From: Barnesiella propionica
GTDB taxonomy: Bacteria > Bacteroidota > Bacteroidia > Bacteroidales > Barnesiellaceae
DNA: 64,000 nucleotides
Reading direction: 5' to 3'
NCBI RefSeq assembly: GCF_025567045.1
Contig: NZ_JAOQJK010000009.1
Coordinates: 104,166 to 168,165, forward strand
Part shown: positions 8,965 through 17,544 of the stretch, piece after piece
Layout of the letters: the number at the start of each line of letters is the position of its first letter
How positions within the stretch are numbered: the stretch's first letter is position 1
Position numbers and translations under genes: made by a program
The notes under the pieces: generated by a model
The model's input: only the letters and a program-made list of their open reading frames with translations
What the model was told of the DNA's origin: nothing
Databases searched by the model: none

Positions 8965-9891
8965 TTATTGGTTATTATCTTCGTTAAGGGCCGAAGCTCC
9001 TACCGTATCGATGAATATTTCGTTCATGGTAGGCAATATTTCTTCAAAAGCCGTAAGCTGGTAGTGTTCATTGAGATAACCTATCAGTTCGCTGTTACTC
9101 ATCTCTTTTTTTGCAATGGTGGAGATGCTGCCCCGGCGATACGCCTGTGTTTCCAGTATATCGTACTTGTCGGGATCGGCCGGTAAATTACCATCCTGAA
9201 TGGCAATACGGAATATGTTTTTTTTATGTTTTTCCCTTATATCGTTTACTTCACCTTGTAGTACGGCTTTCGAACGGTTGATAAGAGTTATTTCATCGCA
9301 TAATTCTTCTACCGAGCTCATATTATGGGTAGAGAAAATAATGGTAGCCCCCTGTTTGCGCAGTTCCAGTATTTCTTGCTTCAGCAAGTTGGCATTGACC
9401 GGATCGAAACCACTGAACGGTTCATCGAAAATAAGTAATTTGGGACGATGAATTACGGTGGTAATGAACTGGATTTTCTGTTGCATACCTTTTGAAAGCT
9501 CTTCGATTTTCTTTTTCTCCCAGCCTTTAATATCGAATTTTCTGAACCACGTTTCCATCCGTTGTTTAGCTTCTGCTTTGGAGAGCCCTTTTAAACGAGC
9601 CAGATAAAGTATCTGTTCGCCTACTTTCATTTTCTTGTACAATCCGCGTTCTTCCGGCAGATAACCTATATTCTCCACATCTTTTGGTTGGATAGGACGA
9701 CCTTCGATGAGTATTTGCCCGCTATCGGGACCGGTGATCTGGTTAATAATACGGATGAGAGTCGTTTTTCCTGCACCGTTAGGACCCAGCAAACCGTATA
9801 TATGATTTTCCGGAACCTGTATGCTTACATCGTCAAGGGCTTTGTGCGAAGCATATTGTTTGACGATATTTTGTGCTTCAAGATAGTACAT
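8965..9891 (-). CDS. ABC exporter ATP-binding protein (NatA-like)
   Basis: The ATPase subunit (308 aa) that powers the permease encoded immediately downstream. Walker A is GPNGAGKTT (about residues 35-43), the signature is LSKGMQQKIQ, Walker B is LLIFDEPFSGFDP and the switch His is in STHNMSS. The C-terminal 80 residues form the DUF4162-type extension often found in NatA-like proteins. The order ATPase-permease-lipoprotein with gaps of 11 and 3 bp indicates one operon. A TAnnTTTG-like box (minus strand, 9960-9953) lies about 65 bp upstream of the start but lacks a clear -33 partner. Confidence 0.92.
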   Translation of the reverse strand: MYYLEAQNIVKQYASHKALDDVSIQVPENHIYGLLGPNGAGKTTLIRIINQITGPDSGQILIEGRPIQPKDVENIGYLPEERGLYKKMKVGEQILYLARLKGLSKAEAKQRMETWFRKFDIKGWEKKKIEELSKGMQQKIQFITTVIHRPKLLIFDEPFSGFDPVNANLLKQEILELRKQGATIIFSTHNMSSVEELCDEITLINRSKAVLQGEVNDIREKHKKNIFRIAIQDGNLPADPDKYDILETQAYRRGSISTIAKKEMSNSELIGYLNEHYQLTAFEEILPTMNEIFIDTVGASALNEDNNQ

Positions 9892-10025
9892 AATGGATTA
9901 ATTGTTTCGTTTTTTCATTAGTTTTATAACTCTTTGAAATATAACTAAGCTGCAAACGTACAAATATTTTTTTGGTTATTATATTATCTTAAAGCGGAAA
10001 TTTATCGAAAAACAATAATTTTTTA

Positions 10026-12302
10026 TTATTTAGGATTTAAAATACGGTCTCCTATACATTTGGCAAGGGTACTTTTCAATTCATACAAAGCTGTATTTTG
10101 TTCCATAAGTTGATGAAGGAGTTCCATGTCGTTTTCTAAACTTGCTTTTTTGATATTTTCCCTCAGTTGCTTTATTTGTAAAGATATAATTGCATCCTTG
10201 AGCTCGAAAAGGGCTCGTGGTATGAGGTCGTAAAGACGTTCTATTTCGGTTTCTACTTTCTGATATTTCGTATGTACTTTGCTTAGCTGGTATTTGTCGC
10301 TTACCAGGTCTACCGCCAGTTGGCTGATGACAGGGTCGGGATGTGAAACGAAATAACGTTCCACATATAGTGATGCCGTTTCTCTTAAAAGAAAAGCGGT
10401 TTCTTTGTTGATCTTGCTTTGAATATCCGATTCGGCTTTTTTGTTAAGCATCATTTCCGGGATTTCCCGGCGTTTCTGTTCCAGTGTCTCTGCCAGTTTT
10501 CTCTGTTGCTGTTCAAGTATCTCTTTTTGCTTTTGTTCGAGTATGCCCGCTATGGATTCTTTCTGTTCCGCTGCTATTGAAATAATGCGTTTATAAAGCG
10601 GATTCGAGAATTCTATTTCATCCCTTTTCATGTCGTCTGCAATATATTCCGCGACTTTCATCAGGCGTTGCGTTCCGTTTATATCCTCGGTTTCGAACAG
10701 ATCGTTATAACCATACCGGATAATATAGCGTATAAGTTCCCGTTCATATTTATCCAACGGATTGTCAAGTGTCTTGGGAACGATATTTTCAAATGCGGTT
10801 TCGTAAATCGTGTCATGGGTTTCTGCCGGTAATTCGTTCAGGGTAGGGGAAGGAGGGGTTTCCCGTTCTCCTTCCGGGGTGGTTACAGGCGTGCTTGCCG
10901 ACGGAGATGCCGCATTTCCTGTGTTCTGGCCGATCGTTTTCCGGGAGTTATTAGGACGGGAATAGCTGTTATTCTTTGATAGCGCAGAATTTTCCAGTTC
11001 GTTCTGTTTCAGTTTGTTTATTTCCGATACGAGTATTTTTTCATCTATTTCCATCAGACGGCTGCACTCTTTCGTATACACCGAACGTATGATCGTATCC
11101 GGAATAACCGAGATGGAACGCACTATATCACTGATAAGTCCGGCCCGTTTTATAGGATCGTCTCCGGCGCTTTCCAATAACAAATTAGTCTTGAAGCGGA
11201 TAAAGTCCGTTTCATGCGATTTTATGTATTCAGTGAATGAGGCTGCACTCTGTTTTTTTGAAAAAGAATCGGGATCGTCTCCGTCCGGCAATAATACGAC
11301 CTTTATATTCATTCCTTCTTTCAGGATAAGGTCTATTCCTCTTAACGAAGCTTTTATTCCGGCAGCGTCTCCGTCGTAAAGAACGGTGATATTGTCAGTG
11401 AATCTGTGTATCAGACGTATTTGTCCCGGGGTGAGAGATGTTCCCGAAGAAGCCACTACATTCTCTATGCCGGCCTGATGCATGGATAATACATCGGTGT
11501 AACCTTCCACCAGGAAACAGGAATCGTTTTTTACGATAGACTGTTTCGCTTGAAATATCCCGTATAATTCATTACTTTTATGGTATATTTCCGATTCCGG
11601 AGAATTAACGTATTTAGCTGTTTTATCGTCCTTTTTAAGAACCCGTCCTCCGAAGGCCAGTACTTTTCCCGACAAACTGTACACGGGAAAAATGACACGT
11701 CCTTTGAAACGGTCGTGAATATGACCGTTCTGTCCTTCCAGGCATAAACCGGTTTTTAACAGGTATTCCTGGTTATATCCTCTCTTTTGAGCTTCCTGTG
11801 CCAACGCGTTTCGCTGGTCCAGAGAATATCCCAATCCGAATTTCCGGATAATATCGTCCCTGAATCCTCGTTCATGAAAATAGGCCAGTCCTATGGAACG
11901 TCCTTCGGCATGGTCGAATAATATATGGCTGAAATATTCTTGAGCAAAACTGTTCACGATAAGCATGCTTTCGCGTTCGCCTCGTAGTTGCTTTTCCTCG
12001 TCGGTCAGTTCCCGTTCTTGTATTTCGATACTGTATTTTTTTGCGAGGTATTTAAGAGCTTCGTAATAGGACATTTGCTCATGCTCCATAATGAAATGGA
12101 CTGCACTTCCGCCTTTTCCGCAACTGAAGCATTTACATATGCCCTTAGATGGCGATACGCTGAAAGAAGGAGTTTTTTCATCGTGGAACGGGCATAAACC
12201 TACATAGTTAACCCCCCGTTTCCGTAAGGTTACAAAATCCGACACTACCTCCAGTATGTTGGCGGTATCCATAATCTTGTCTATGGTGGCTTGGTCTATC
12301 AT
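10026..12302 (-). CDS. dnaG: DNA primase
   Basis: Synthesises RNA primers for replication. I place the start at MIDQATIDKI (758 aa), where the family alignment begins; an ATG at 12377 would add 25 unrelated residues. The CHC2 zinc ribbon is C37-x2-H40-x17-C58-x2-C61. The TOPRIM core follows, with FLVEGYTDVLSMHQAG and the metal-binding YDGDAAG motif. The C-terminal third, the DnaB-interacting region, is long and contains a strongly charged coiled-coil stretch rich in Glu/Gln/Lys (around ILEQKQKEILEQQQRK). A Ser/Pro/Thr-rich linker near residues 455-510 is likely disordered. No macromolecular-synthesis partners (rpsU, rpoD) are adjacent. Confidence 0.96.
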   Translation of the reverse strand: MIDQATIDKIMDTANILEVVSDFVTLRKRGVNYVGLCPFHDEKTPSFSVSPSKGICKCFSCGKGGSAVHFIMEHEQMSYYEALKYLAKKYSIEIQERELTDEEKQLRGERESMLIVNSFAQEYFSHILFDHAEGRSIGLAYFHERGFRDDIIRKFGLGYSLDQRNALAQEAQKRGYNQEYLLKTGLCLEGQNGHIHDRFKGRVIFPVYSLSGKVLAFGGRVLKKDDKTAKYVNSPESEIYHKSNELYGIFQAKQSIVKNDSCFLVEGYTDVLSMHQAGIENVVASSGTSLTPGQIRLIHRFTDNITVLYDGDAAGIKASLRGIDLILKEGMNIKVVLLPDGDDPDSFSKKQSAASFTEYIKSHETDFIRFKTNLLLESAGDDPIKRAGLISDIVRSISVIPDTIIRSVYTKECSRLMEIDEKILVSEINKLKQNELENSALSKNNSYSRPNNSRKTIGQNTGNAASPSASTPVTTPEGERETPPSPTLNELPAETHDTIYETAFENIVPKTLDNPLDKYERELIRYIIRYGYNDLFETEDINGTQRLMKVAEYIADDMKRDEIEFSNPLYKRIISIAAEQKESIAGILEQKQKEILEQQQRKLAETLEQKRREIPEMMLNKKAESDIQSKINKETAFLLRETASLYVERYFVSHPDPVISQLAVDLVSDKYQLSKVHTKYQKVETEIERLYDLIPRALFELKDAIISLQIKQLRENIKKASLENDMELLHQLMEQNTALYELKSTLAKCIGDRILNPK

Positions 12303-12480
12303 AAAATTATCCTGTTTTTTCGACTGAGCGAAGATAATATATTTCTGGCTTATCTTCTCTAAGAAAACAAATAACAATAGATAAAAACTATCTTTTTTGA
12401 AAATATGTATCTAATGCATAAATAATTTTAAATAGATTGATTTTGTTGTTGTTATGTGATGTTTTTTTATTTAAACATCT

Positions 12481-12556
12481 TATATTTGCAATGTGTTTTT
12501 CATAGTATTAGATTTAAGGTTAATGAAGATTGGTTGCCGTGAGGCAACCATTTTTT
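12481..12556 (+). ncRNA. Candidate short transcription unit: promoter-like box plus terminator
   Basis: TATATTTG (12481-12488) matches the -7 consensus. About 42 nt further is a perfect 8-bp hairpin, tggttgcc (12531-12538) gtga ggcaacca (12543-12550), followed by TTTTTT. No protein-coding gene on the plus strand ends here; dnaG is transcribed away. The simplest reading is a small RNA of about 60 nt, or a terminator for an unseen transcript. No good -33 box is found at normal spacing, so this is tentative. The remainder of 12557-12959 holds no gene I can support. Confidence 0.35.
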
Positions 12557-12858
12557 ATTTAGAGACTTTTATGTTACTGTCCTTTTGGTAATAGCCCGTT
12601 TATCTGTGGTTAGCAGGTAAATCATGCGGCGTGTAATTTTTTCAGGATAAAACTTCGCAAATGATAATTATAAAAACAGGAATTCATTTTATGTTTTTCT
12701 TTTTTAGTTATGCATAAAGTGCAATATAAAGAGTATCCCCTCTTGTTCCCAGCACTGATTTACATATTTCGGTTTTCAATAATTTATTCTTCAGAGGTAA
12801 AAGATTGTTCCGGTTATAATTATTTTGCGGGTATGCATTTATGTTTTGAACAATCTAT

Positions 12859-12866
12859 TATCTTTG
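12859..12866 (+). promoter_or_regulatory. Possible -7 box for the hybrid two-component gene
   Basis: TATCTTTG matches TAnnTTTG and lies about 95 bp before the chosen start codon. No -33 box at standard spacing is evident (TTTG at 12845 is too close), so only the downstream element is supported. Confidence 0.35.
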
Positions 12867-12959
12867 CAGGTAGATGAAAGACCGTAAACATGATAATGGG
12901 GAAAATGTGTCCGGTGAGTGCAGATAAAACTTGGAATTATAAAGAGGCTTTTGACACGC

Positions 12960-15900
12960 ATGAAAAAAACAGGATTGCTTATAATCATAATAATATATGC
13001 TATAACGGTACGAGCGGTAAAGCAAGATATATCCAGCTATTCTTTTTTGCATATAACCGGTGAAGACAGGTTATCTCAGAGCCACGTGAAATCTATATTG
13101 CAGGATAGCTACGGTTTTATGTGGTTCGGTACCAGGAACGGCCTGAACCGGTATGACGGAACTTCTATGAAAACCCTGAACTGTAACGATTACCACACTA
13201 ACAAAGGAAATCATAATATTTCGGCGTTAAGCGAAGATTCGGAACGGACATTATGGGTAGGTACAGATAAAGGTGTTTTTACGTACGACCATATTTATGA
13301 AACATTTACTTCGTTTGATGTATTATCGGACGATAGCCTGAGGATAGAGAACTGGATTGCCGATATTAAGCCTGACTCATCCGGAAATGTATGGATAGTT
13401 GTCCCTAATCAGGGAGTTTTTAAATATCGGTTGTCGGATAAGCGGTTATTCCATTATTACATAACCGATCCTGAAAAATATAAAGATGATTATCCTCAAT
13501 GTATTACGGTTACCCGTAACGGGCAAGTATGGATAGGTTCGGCAGGTGCCGGGCTGTTTCTTTACAATGATAAGGATAACAGGTTCATACAATATATTAC
13601 AGATAGGAACGGTAGCTCTTTGAAAGGAGAGAACGTATATGCTATATGTGAGTATGGAGATAATATAGCCGTCGCCATTCATAGAGGAGAGCTAAGAAAG
13701 TTTGATAGGAAAGAGAATATATTTTCCCGGGTAGACGTGCCGGAAGTAAATTACAGTATTATCCGGGACATAGAGTGCTACCATGATAATGAACTGTGGG
13801 TGGCTACTCAGTTAGGGCTTTTTATTATAAACGAGAAAGAAAAAAAGGTGGTTCATATCGAAGAGGACGATATGAATCCTTACAGTATATCCGATAAGAA
13901 TGTATATACATTGTACAGAGACCGTCAGGAAGGGATATGGTTAGGTACTCTATTCGGCGGTGTTAATTACCTGCCGGATTATCGGTTTAAAATAGAAAAA
14001 TATCGTCCTCTGAGCAAAGGAGCTTCGTTGAATACGAAACGTATAGGGGCTTTGGCCGAAGATTCTTTCGGCAATATATGGATCGGGACCGAAGATGCCG
14101 GAATTAATATCCTGAATCCTGTGACAGGTAAAGTGGAACGGCTGAAGCCATCGGATAGCAACCATCTGAATATCCTTACTTTATTTGCCGATAAAAGATC
14201 GGTTTGGGCTGCAACATTTATAAAAGGACTGGATGTCATTGATTTGCCTTCCAGACAAGTAAAACATTATACCTCGCAACAATTAAATTCGGGAGATGAA
14301 AGCGTATATGCTTTATACCGGGACAGTAAAGACCGGATATGGCTGGGGAATATGATGGGGCTGAGATATGCGGGACCCGGGGAGATGCGGTTTAAGATGA
14401 TAGAAGCTCCGGGATATATATGGGTATATGATATCGTGGAAGACCCGCATGGAAACATATGGGCGGCAACTATGGGTATGGGGGTTTATCGCTATGATCC
14501 GGAAAATAATACGATAAAACAGTATCAGCATCACGATACGGATAGTTCCAGTCTCAGTTCGAATTCGGTAAGTAGTATTACTATAGACAGTAGAGGCCGT
14601 CTTTGGTTCTCTACGGATCGTGGAGGTATTTGTTGTTACCGGGAAGAGAGTGATGATTTTATTTCTTATTCCAGAAAAGACGGATTGCCGGACGATGTGG
14701 CTTATAAAATATTAGAAGATCCGAACCACAATTTATGGTTCGGGACGAATAAGGGGCTTGTCAGATTTAATCCGGAAACAGGAAAGATTCGTGTGTACAC
14801 TAAAAACGACGGATTACTGGGAGACCAGTTTAATTATAAATCGGCTTTGAGTACTTCGAATGGAAAGTTTTATTTCGGCGGGATTGACGGATTGATTGCT
14901 TTCGACCCTCTGCAAGAGCATGTAACCGGCTTTACCCCTCATGTTTATATTACGAAATTCAGTGTTTATAATAAGGAACTGGATTGTCATGCTGAGGGTT
15001 CTCCTTTGAAAAAAAGCATAATTCATACGAGGGAAATAACCTTGCCGTATAATCAGGCGAACATCAGTATAGATTTTGTTGCTGTCAGTTTTTCCACATC
15101 AGCTATTACACAATATGCCTATAAAATGGAAAATATAGATATGGACTGGATATATACCAATAATAATCATAACATATCATATTCTCAGTTACCTCCCGGA
15201 CAATATGTTTTTAAGGTTAAGGCTTTCGATCCCGATAGAACCTGGAAGCCTGCAGGGACATCGCTGCAAATTACTATTTTACCTCCGTGGTGGAATTCTC
15301 ACTGGGCTTACACATTATATATAATATTAGGATTGTGTGTGTTGGCTTATTGGTTTTTCTGGTATAAAAAAAGGCAGGAAAAAAAAATCCGGGAACAGCA
15401 GAAATTATTTGAAGTCGAAAAGGAAAAAGAGCTGTACAGTGCCAAGGTCGAATTCTTTACCGAAATAGCCCATGAGGTGAGAACTCCATTGACACTGATC
15501 AACGGGCCATTGGAAAATATAATGGAAATGGGAATAGAAGACCCCAGGATTGTCCGTAATTTGCAGGTTATGGAGCAAAATACGAAACGTTTGCTTGACC
15601 TGACAAAACAGTTGCTTGATTTTAGAAAAGTAGGGGCCAATAAGTTTTTAATGAATTTTGTAAAAGCGGATATTTCGGAACTATTACGCGATACGATAGC
15701 CCGTTTCGAACCTACTATAGTACAGCAGGGAAAAGAACTCGATGTAAAAATATCCGCTGAACCGGTATTCGTAGATATTGATAAAGAAGCCGTTACTAAA
15801 ATCATTAGTAATTTGTTGAATAATGCCCTCAAATATGCTGTGCATAAGATTATTGTAAGTTTGAGAAAAGATGCCACATCGTTCACTGTAATCGTGTCCA

Positions 15901-16961
15901 GCGACGGCGAAAAGATTCCGAAAGATTTGAGCCAGCAGATTTTCGAACCTTTCTATCAGATAAATAATAAGAAGAATACTACATCGGGTGCGGGGATCGG
16001 TCTGCCCTTGTCCCGTTCGCTGGCAGAGCTCCACACCGGGCAGTTATTTCTGGATACCGGGGCGGAAATGAATTCGTTTGTTCTTATTTTACCTTTAAAT
16101 CAAGAGAAAGTTATGGACATCGGAGAGCTTCCGGTGCAGGGAGAATATATAAGAGCCGATGAAAAAGAAGAAGTCATTCAGACAACGGATTATATTATTT
16201 TATTGGTAGAGGATAATGAACAGATGTTATCGTTCGTCTCCGAAAAACTGAAAGAACATTTTGTGGTGGAAACGGCCCTTAACGGGGAAGAAGCTTTGGA
16301 AATTATGAAAGACCGGCCTGTGGATATCGTTATAACCGATGTAATGATGCCTGTTATGAACGGTATGCAGCTATGCAGGGCTATAAAAACAAATGTGGAG
16401 TATAATCATATACCGGTTATATTCCTTACGGCAAAGAATGACCTGGATAGTAAGATAAAAGGACTTGAGATGGGAGCAGATGCTTATATTGAAAAACCAT
16501 TTTCCTTTAATTATCTCGAAGTACAGGTTATAACGTTACTGAATAACCGGAGAAAAGAAAGAGAAGCTTTCTCGAGAAAGCCGTTTTTCCCTGTACACAA
16601 TATGCATATGAATAAGACTGATGAAGAATTCCTGAATAAAATAATACTCATCATACAAAAAAATATTACAGACGATAATTTTAATGTGGAACATTTAGCT
16701 GAGATACTGGGTATGAGCCGTTCCAGTCTTTTGAGAAAAATAAAGGTGCTTACTACATTATCGCCTGTGGACTTTATTAAGGTGATACGGCTGAAACGGG
16801 CGGCAGAACTTATTGCCGGGGGGGAATACAGAATCGGGGAAATTTGTTATATGGTAGGAATCAATTCACCGTCTTATTTCAGTAAATTATTTTTCAAACA
16901 GTTCGGAGTGACACCTAAAGACTTTGAGAAAAACAATAATACATCTTCTTCCGGTAAATGA
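12960..16961 (+). CDS. Hybrid two-component system sensor/regulator (HTCS)
   Basis: A one-protein regulator that senses a periplasmic oligosaccharide and activates its utilisation genes. From the start MKKTGLLIIIIIY (1333 aa; the ATG 42 bp upstream would bury the signal peptide) it has a signal peptide, about twelve to fourteen Reg_prop beta-propeller repeats (WFGTRNGLNRYDG, WVGTDKGVFTYD and so on), a Y_Y_Y domain and a membrane helix near 785-802. Then follow HisKA with H838 (IAHEVRTPL), HATPase (NLLNNALKYA; GAGIGLPLSRSLAE), a receiver with phospho-acceptor D1127 (VITDVMMPVMNG) and a C-terminal AraC-type HTH (about 1240-1333). All catalytic residues are present. It is immediately upstream of the GH36-SusCD genes, the standard position for controlling a PUL. 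Confidence 0.95.
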   Translation: MKKTGLLIIIIIYAITVRAVKQDISSYSFLHITGEDRLSQSHVKSILQDSYGFMWFGTRNGLNRYDGTSMKTLNCNDYHTNKGNHNISALSEDSERTLWVGTDKGVFTYDHIYETFTSFDVLSDDSLRIENWIADIKPDSSGNVWIVVPNQGVFKYRLSDKRLFHYYITDPEKYKDDYPQCITVTRNGQVWIGSAGAGLFLYNDKDNRFIQYITDRNGSSLKGENVYAICEYGDNIAVAIHRGELRKFDRKENIFSRVDVPEVNYSIIRDIECYHDNELWVATQLGLFIINEKEKKVVHIEEDDMNPYSISDKNVYTLYRDRQEGIWLGTLFGGVNYLPDYRFKIEKYRPLSKGASLNTKRIGALAEDSFGNIWIGTEDAGINILNPVTGKVERLKPSDSNHLNILTLFADKRSVWAATFIKGLDVIDLPSRQVKHYTSQQLNSGDESVYALYRDSKDRIWLGNMMGLRYAGPGEMRFKMIEAPGYIWVYDIVEDPHGNIWAATMGMGVYRYDPENNTIKQYQHHDTDSSSLSSNSVSSITIDSRGRLWFSTDRGGICCYREESDDFISYSRKDGLPDDVAYKILEDPNHNLWFGTNKGLVRFNPETGKIRVYTKNDGLLGDQFNYKSALSTSNGKFYFGGIDGLIAFDPLQEHVTGFTPHVYITKFSVYNKELDCHAEGSPLKKSIIHTREITLPYNQANISIDFVAVSFSTSAITQYAYKMENIDMDWIYTNNNHNISYSQLPPGQYVFKVKAFDPDRTWKPAGTSLQITILPPWWNSHWAYTLYIILGLCVLAYWFFWYKKRQEKKIREQQKLFEVEKEKELYSAKVEFFTEIAHEVRTPLTLINGPLENIMEMGIEDPRIVRNLQVMEQNTKRLLDLTKQLLDFRKVGANKFLMNFVKADISELLRDTIARFEPTIVQQGKELDVKISAEPVFVDIDKEAVTKIISNLLNNALKYAVHKIIVSLRKDATSFTVIVSSDGEKIPKDLSQQIFEPFYQINNKKNTTSGAGIGLPLSRSLAELHTGQLFLDTGAEMNSFVLILPLNQEKVMDIGELPVQGEYIRADEKEEVIQTTDYIILLVEDNEQMLSFVSEKLKEHFVVETALNGEEALEIMKDRPVDIVITDVMMPVMNGMQLCRAIKTNVEYNHIPVIFLTAKNDLDSKIKGLEMGADAYIEKPFSFNYLEVQVITLLNNRRKEREAFSRKPFFPVHNMHMNKTDEEFLNKIILIIQKNITDDNFNVEHLAEILGMSRSSLLRKIKVLTTLSPVDFIKVIRLKRAAELIAGGEYRIGEICYMVGINSPSYFSKLFFKQFGVTPKDFEKNNNTSSSGK

Positions 16962-16999
16962 AAGTAATAAAAAAATATTAAGAGAGTCTGAAAATGAGG

Positions 17000-17030
17000 T
17001 GACGTGTTTGTAACAAATGCGTCATTTTTT
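17000..17030 (+). terminator. Terminator of the HTCS gene
   Basis: tgacgtgtttg (17000-17010) pairs with caaatgcgtca (17014-17024) across a 3-nt loop, 11 bp including two G-U pairs, followed by six T. It sits 38 bp after the HTCS stop. Confidence 0.7.
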
Positions 17031-17081
17031 ATAATAAAAGCGCCATACATGCGTTATATTACAGTAAATGCGTCATTTTTT
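17015..17081 (+). repeat. 16-bp direct repeat downstream of the HTCS gene
   Basis: The sequence aaatgcgtcatttttt occurs at 17015-17030 and again, identically, at 17066-17081 (51 bp apart). The first copy is part of the terminator; the second is not in a hairpin. The pair sits just upstream of a promoter-like element, so one or both could be a binding site for the HTCS DNA-binding domain. This is inference. Confidence 0.5.
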
Positions 17082-17107
17082 TTATTTTTTGGTGCATATG
17101 TTCATGG

Positions 17108-17134
17108 TTGAAATTAAGAGTGCGTATACATTTG
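17108..17134 (+). promoter_or_regulatory. Candidate promoter for the GH36-SusCD transcript
   Basis: TTG (17108-17110) and TACATTTG (17127-17134) resemble the Bacteroidetes -33/-7 pair with a 16-bp spacer, slightly short. Transcription would begin near 17141, giving a leader of about 400 nt before the GH36 start, which includes the 58-codon open frame at 17157. Confidence 0.4.
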
Positions 17135-17156
17135 TGCATACAAAAAATTTAATATC

Positions 17157-17333
17157 ATGAATGCACGCGCAAATAAATTCTTTGGTAAATCCGCTTTTCT
17201 TTTTTCTCAGGAATGTCACCTATATAATAATATGTGTCGGGTAAATTCCGAAAATGAAGAGAACGGTCTTTTATCCATCAAGGGAATAAATTATGCTCTC
17301 CTTTTGTCCTTTGATGATATATTACATTATTAG
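17157..17333 (+). CDS. Possible 58-aa open frame in the PUL leader
   Basis: An ATG-initiated 58-codon frame (MNARANKFFGKSAFLFSQ...) begins about 16 nt after the predicted transcription start. It has no recognisable domain, no convincing signal peptide and only a weak ribosome-binding context. It may be a chance frame, a leader peptide or a gene remnant. The rest of 17334-17544 shows no gene. Confidence 0.2.
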   Translation: MNARANKFFGKSAFLFSQECHLYNNMCRVNSENEENGLLSIKGINYALLLSFDDILHY

Positions 17334-17544
17334 AATATAAAAGTTTGGTTGTAGCGTATTCGATTCTGTCTATGCTAATCGTAAAATCGTCTATTTTTCC
17401 AATCGTCGTAATGTGATTACTTTGCTACAGTTATAAATGTTTTTTCGGTTGTATGTAAGAAATAGCGATGTCGATAGTGATTTTTGATTGCTGATTTAAA
17501 TGTTGTGCTAATAATTATTTTTTATAAACCTGTTTCTAAATAAC

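Noticed and set aside
17066..17081. Second copy of the 16-bp repeat as another terminator
   Set aside because: It has a T tract but no complementary arm upstream at hairpin distance.
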